From: Pomacea canaliculata
Lineage: Eukaryota; Mollusca; Gastropoda; Architaenioglossa; Ampullariidae
DNA: 64,000 nt
NCBI RefSeq assembly: GCF_003073045.1
Contig: NC_037590.1
Location: 40,726,751-40,790,750 of the forward strand
Direction: 5' to 3'
Part shown: positions 60,096 to 64,000 of the stretch, in pieces
Layout of the letters: every line of letters starts with the position of its first letter
Position numbering within the stretch: the first letter of the stretch is position 1
The notes under the pieces: model-generated
Database searches by the model: none
What the model was told of the DNA's origin: nothing
The model's input: the letters and a program-made list of their open reading frames with translations, nothing else
Made by a program: the position numbers and the translations under genes

Positions 60096-60158
60096 CCAAC
60101 CAACCAACCAACCAACCAACCAACCAACCAACCAACCAACCAACCAACCAACCAACCA
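60045..60158. repeat. Compound tetranucleotide microsatellite (AATC)n-(AACC)n
   Basis: About twelve AATC units change abruptly to about sixteen AACC units. The switch is a single T-to-C change in the unit. Confidence 0.97.
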
Positions 60159-60540
60159 AGGTTCTGGCAAAAAGTTGTTATAATGTGCCTATCGGACAAA
60201 TGTGAAAACAGGAAAATATCGCCTGTAACCACTTTTCACATTTGTGTCCTTGCATATCTGTTTCTCTCACGTACACTCGTATTTGGCATGTGTGTATGTG
60301 TGTGTGTCTTTCTCTCTCTCTTTCACACACACACAGACAAAGGTCTCGCGATAGTCTGTATACGCACGGTAGGGTACATCTATCATCTATCTGTCGCGAT
60401 CAGAGTATAGAGGAGAGTGGGGGTCATATCAGTATACTCGAGTTCAAAGCCTCCCTACCTGTACATGAAACGCTGAACAGGTGAGGACTCGCACCGTTTG
60501 CTGGGGCTCACGTGCAAGTCGTGTGAAGCACACCCCCGTG

Positions 60541-60775
60541 TCAAGCTGGTTGGTTGGTTAGTTTATTTAGCAAGAAAGTGCTTCCACCTTGAGGTGATTT
60601 CGTACCATGGGGGGAGGGAAGAGGGAGGAAATCGGAATACCCGGAGAAAACCTCCGACGCCCAGCAATTCGGACAGGTGTCACGTACACAGTGTTCCGAG
60701 ACGAGATCTGAACCCTGAGCGTCCCACTGCCGGGTGCATACCCTTCCCATTCCGGTGTCAAGCCAGGCCAGGGTG
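60541..60775 (-). mobile_element. SINE-like repeat with conserved central motif
   Basis: On the minus strand a box-B-like GGGTTCAGATCTC is followed by a central block with GGAGGTTTTCTCCGGGTATT and CCGATTTCCTCCC. The 3' part ends in AAATAAACTAACCAACC. The GGTTTTCTCCGGGTA block recurs in repeats of many marine invertebrates and resembles conserved SINE central domains. The box A is weak and the ends are approximate. Confidence 0.5.
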
Positions 60776-61890
60776 GTTAATTTTTACTCATCCAGATGCT
60801 GGGAAAACCTGAACAAGTGGTAGAGTCTTTATTTGGGGTGAGAGATGTTAGATGCTCATTGCTTTGTGCTGAAAACTTACAAATCTTTTGTTCAGCGAGG
60901 AAGCCACCACAAAACAAAAACAATCTGCGTTCGTTGTGTGTTGTGTACCAATGCGGATGTCAAACCGTGTGGCGTGACAGTCTGTGTGTGCGTGTGTATG
61001 TGAGCACGTGTGTATGCCAGTGAATGAATACACTCATGAGAAAACACATGTAAACACACGCAGAGCCTCTCTCAGTCTGGCGGACAGCAGATGGCTCCTA
61101 GTGTTTCTTGTTGATGTCTAAATCTCTTCAGACGCGCGGGTTATTTTCTGCGCGAGATGATAAACTTGTAGTTTACATCCCACGCACACACGCAGCTTTG
61201 TTCGGAAAGTTCGCGAAGTACACGGTTGAACGCAAGAAGCCTGCACATGTTTTCCGTTCGTCACAGGTGGAACTCTGGGCTGGAAGGTACCTGCGAACCG
61301 GAAGTGACCTATAGATGCCGACAGACGCAAAACACAGTGGTCACGTGACAGTAGCAGTCTTTGGACGATGTTGACTTTTTCTCACGATCGCCACGTGTAC
61401 GTTTGTGGACATCAATTTAAAAAAGTACTTTTTTTCAAACGAAAAAATATATAAATATTGAAGTTACTCGTCGCTGTTAGATATTAGAATAGTGTTTCTT
61501 CACTGAGATTATTTTTTCTCTCTTTCCCATACAACAGCAATGACACTGCCTTAGTTGTTCAAAGACGCAGTTTGCGTGCAGTGATACCTGTGCACTTGCT
61601 TGAACTCTGTTTATTGCGCAGGTAGAGGCTAAATTCCTGGGGGAAGCATCAGTGTGGTCTGTCTTTCCCTCTATGGGGTGCGTGGGTAGGGGTGGTGCAT
61701 GGCGAGGATGTATCGTGTATCGTAAAGACAGACAAAAACTCGCGATGCGAACTTTCCACAGGAAGCAGGACAAGTTAAAACCAGTTTTACGATCGTCTTC
61801 TTGTTTCTTTCTTTTTTAAGTTTTCAAAATTACAAACAAAGATGTTGCCGTGTCCGAGCGCTGCAAAACAAGGGAAATCCTGGCTTAACA
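60776..61890. other. Stretch without a recognised gene
   Basis: CACGTGA-type E-box sequence occurs (about 61,342) but no exon, element or repeat of note. Confidence 0.4.
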
Positions 61891-61933
61891 CTGAATTATT
61901 TATGTTCGCGTAGATCAGATCGCGACTGTGAGC

Positions 61934-61997
61934 CATCAGTGAGTGAGTGAGGGAGGCAGGGAGGGAGTGAGGGAGGGGATAGGTGTGAGGGAGGGAG
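61934..61997. repeat. GAGT/GGGA purine-rich low-complexity tract
   Basis: Irregular GAGTGAGG and GGGAGG units in a strand-asymmetric purine run. Confidence 0.8.
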
Positions 61998-62089
61998 AGG
62001 TGGCCTACAAAGCAGACATTCCATAATTAATGCTGTGCCTTCTATTAATAGCAGTGAGTGGCAGTCCGAGAAACATGTACAGGATTGTA

Positions 62090-62590
62090 AACAAATGTAC
62101 ATCAAACCAGTGAGCATGTGTGAACAAACGTATAAAACATTGAACACAATAGGCATGTGTGAACACCAGTATGTAAAGCGTACACAAGCATGTATAACAC
62201 GATGTACAAAACATGTAGATGTATAAATTATTTCAGATACACACATGTTTACACTGTGTACAAGTACATAATCTCTACTTATAGTAACACATGTACAGAG
62301 ACTTGTGCAATGTTGTGTAGATAATGTACACAAACATGTCTAACATTGTATAGACATTCATACATGTTTAACATTGTGCACACACACACACACACACACA
62401 CAATATGTCTAACATTGTGTAAACGTGTATAAAATTGTGTACAGACATACACATAAGCATGTATAATATTATGTAAACATGTGTATAAACATTGTGTAAA
62501 CACGTGTATCAACATGTAAAACATTGTGTAAACACATGCATGACATTGTGTAGACATTTCTACAAACATACATTACAATGTGCAGACGTG
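62090..62590. repeat. Degenerate AT-rich minisatellite (AACATTGTGTAAACATGT-type unit)
   Basis: Irregular repeats about 20-35 bp long are built from ACATTGTGTA, (A)ACATGT and TATAAAAC pieces, with a (CA)n insert at about 62,380-62,402. On the minus strand the repeats leave open frames rich in Cys, His, Val and Tyr; these are by-products of the repeat. Confidence 0.85.
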
Positions 62591-63055
62591 GGCACAGCAT
62601 GCTTCATACTCTCACTTCTGCCATTTCTTATTCTTATTTTATTCTTGCATTAAAGCTAACAACGTCACGTGACAGGACCAGACTCCATGGAATTCAAGCC
62701 ACCACACTCCCAGTGGTCTTTGCGGCTAATTTTTCTCTGAAAGCAAATCTTTAAAAACAAATCTCGCACAGGGAACATAATCGAATAAAGTTCCCTCAAT
62801 ATTTCTTTTACTGCATTCGTTATCTTTGTCTTCAGAGGAAGGCTGACTCGTGGGAGGCTGATTCTGCGAGTTTCTCGTCCTGTCTGACAGTATCATATGG
62901 TCTCGTGAAATGATTGTACCCACTCCCCTTATTTACATCAGAATTCTGGCTCAAACTCTGAAGAAAGTCGTTTTTTGGAAATTAGAAACTATTCAAAATA
63001 TAGTCCGGCCAGTCTTTTGTCGGTGAACAAGATTCCTAAAACGAGAAGCTGCTGC

Positions 63056-63215
63056 GTTTGTAAAACCAGATGCAAGTGTCGGTAAAATCAGAATGAAAGT
63101 ACCCGTAAAATCACATGTAACAGTGGCCGTAAATCTGACCTAACAATGTCCACGAAGCCACGTATAACAGTTCACAGAGCAGATGTACCTGTCAGTAAAG
63201 TCGGATGGCAGGGGG
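63056..63215. repeat. Degenerate tandem repeat, about 24-bp period
   Basis: Six or seven diverged units of the form GTAAAATCAGATG followed by about 10 nt. The first three units are the best preserved. Confidence 0.6.
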
Positions 63216-63837
63216 TCGGTTGAACGTCTGCCTCAATCAGTTGCCATGTAACATCGTTACAGAGTGCGCCTAATGGCTTTCATCTTCCTCAAGCTTTTAT
63301 CTTATCAACGAACTTAAGTCATGATTTACGGAGAACATCGAGGATTTTACTAGAAACACTTTTTTTTATGACTGGCAGGTCGTTGCTATGGACTGCAGGT
63401 GTAGGTACATCAGAGGAAGCATTGAAGTGGAATCAAGGCAGGACCTCTTGAAATAAAAATGATGAAGTAGATAGCAAAATTTTCTGTAGTTGGGGTCTTA
63501 ATAAAATTATTCCACTTCTGCGTTCTACATTCTCTGATCCTTCTTTTTCTTTCTTCTTTCTTTCACTTGATAGCTGTTACTGTCTCCTTCACGAGCAATA
63601 AAGGTAATGACCAGTATTTCATCTGAAAGCATCAGGGTCCCTGGCTGGCACCAAGGCTGCGAGATGCTGTCAGTAGATAGTTTGTGTTAATGGCGGAGAT
63701 AAGTGCTGGAGACGCTTTGTAACCGCCCACAGCCAACTGTACTGACACGTGTAGATGCTCTCAAAGATACCAACTTTTTATTCTGTGGTAGGAGCACAAT
63801 TTCTGAAAACACACAGAGCTACGTTACGAGGGACCAA

Positions 63838-63945
63838 AATCGGAAGTGACGTGAAAATGACGCATGCGCTTCTCGTCATTTCGTAATCCACAGTCAAGAG
63901 CCAGCTTTATCTCTCTTGTATTGCAGACAACATGGCGGCTAACAC
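63838..63945 (+). promoter_or_regulatory. Candidate TATA-less housekeeping promoter
   Basis: In order: CGGAAGTGACGTGA (ETS plus CRE-like), GACGCATGCGCTT (NRF1-like), and ACAACATGGCGGCTAA (YY1-like, 63,927-63,942). No TATA box is present. These four elements close together are typical of animal housekeeping promoters. The ATG at 63,932 opens only six codons before TGA, so it is more likely leader than coding. The gene would lie to the right, outside the window; orientation is inferred from the YY1 motif. Confidence 0.45.
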
Positions 63946-64000
63946 GGAGTGACACCTAGCATTCTTATCCACTGCATACGCCGTGCATTTTTTGTCTTTC

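Noticed and set aside
62279..62569. Cys/His/Val-rich minus-strand open frame that could look like a secreted repeat peptide
   Set aside because: It is the translation of a minisatellite; periodicity is in the DNA, and the frame gives no signal peptide or stable cysteine spacing.

Overview
This is eukaryotic nuclear DNA from an invertebrate, most likely a lophotrochozoan and plausibly a gastropod mollusc. Genes are split by GT-AG introns, homopolymers and microsatellites are frequent, and there is a dense load of hAT, Tigger-like, SINE and LINE fragments. The mollusc placement is inference from protein divergence and repeat style; no mollusc-only marker was proven. Nothing bacterial, plasmid-like, CRISPR-like or viral was seen.

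Layout. (1) 1-1.0 kb: the 5' end of RPS2 on the minus strand, truncated by the window edge, with a TOP-type non-coding first exon. (2) 1.2-4.5 kb: a complete six-exon PDE12 on the plus strand, divergent from RPS2. (3) 7.2-10.35 kb: a complete six-coding-exon SPFH/band-7 membrane protein on the minus strand, convergent with PDE12, with a dead partial copy of its own exon 2 upstream. (4) 11.7-18.4 kb: a transposon cluster. It has a 177-bp hAT MITE, a 467-bp non-autonomous hAT, and a 2.68-kb hAT with a broken BED/Buster-type transposase nested in a probable older element. (5) 20.06-35.22 kb: a complete 21-exon CDC27 (APC3) on the plus strand, with an intronic foldback and four transposon insertions in intron 18. 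(6) 35.2-64 kb: about 29 kb with no gene I can name. It holds LINE 3' ends, a Tigger-like MITE, a SINE, inverted repeats, minisatellites, one candidate unidentified coding exon (49,847-49,957) and a housekeeping-type promoter at the right edge.

The four named genes are unrelated housekeeping functions: translation, mitochondrial RNA turnover, membrane scaffolding and cell-cycle ubiquitination. There is no operon-like logic beyond the shared RPS2/PDE12 divergent promoter. The reading frames of the three complete genes close exactly across all predicted introns: 593 aa for PDE12, 334 aa for the SPFH protein and 818 aa for CDC27. No convincing novel multi-gene system was found. The best leads are the poorly characterised SPFH protein with its relic exon, four hAT insertions with perfect 8-bp target duplications of one consensus, and several large inverted repeats.
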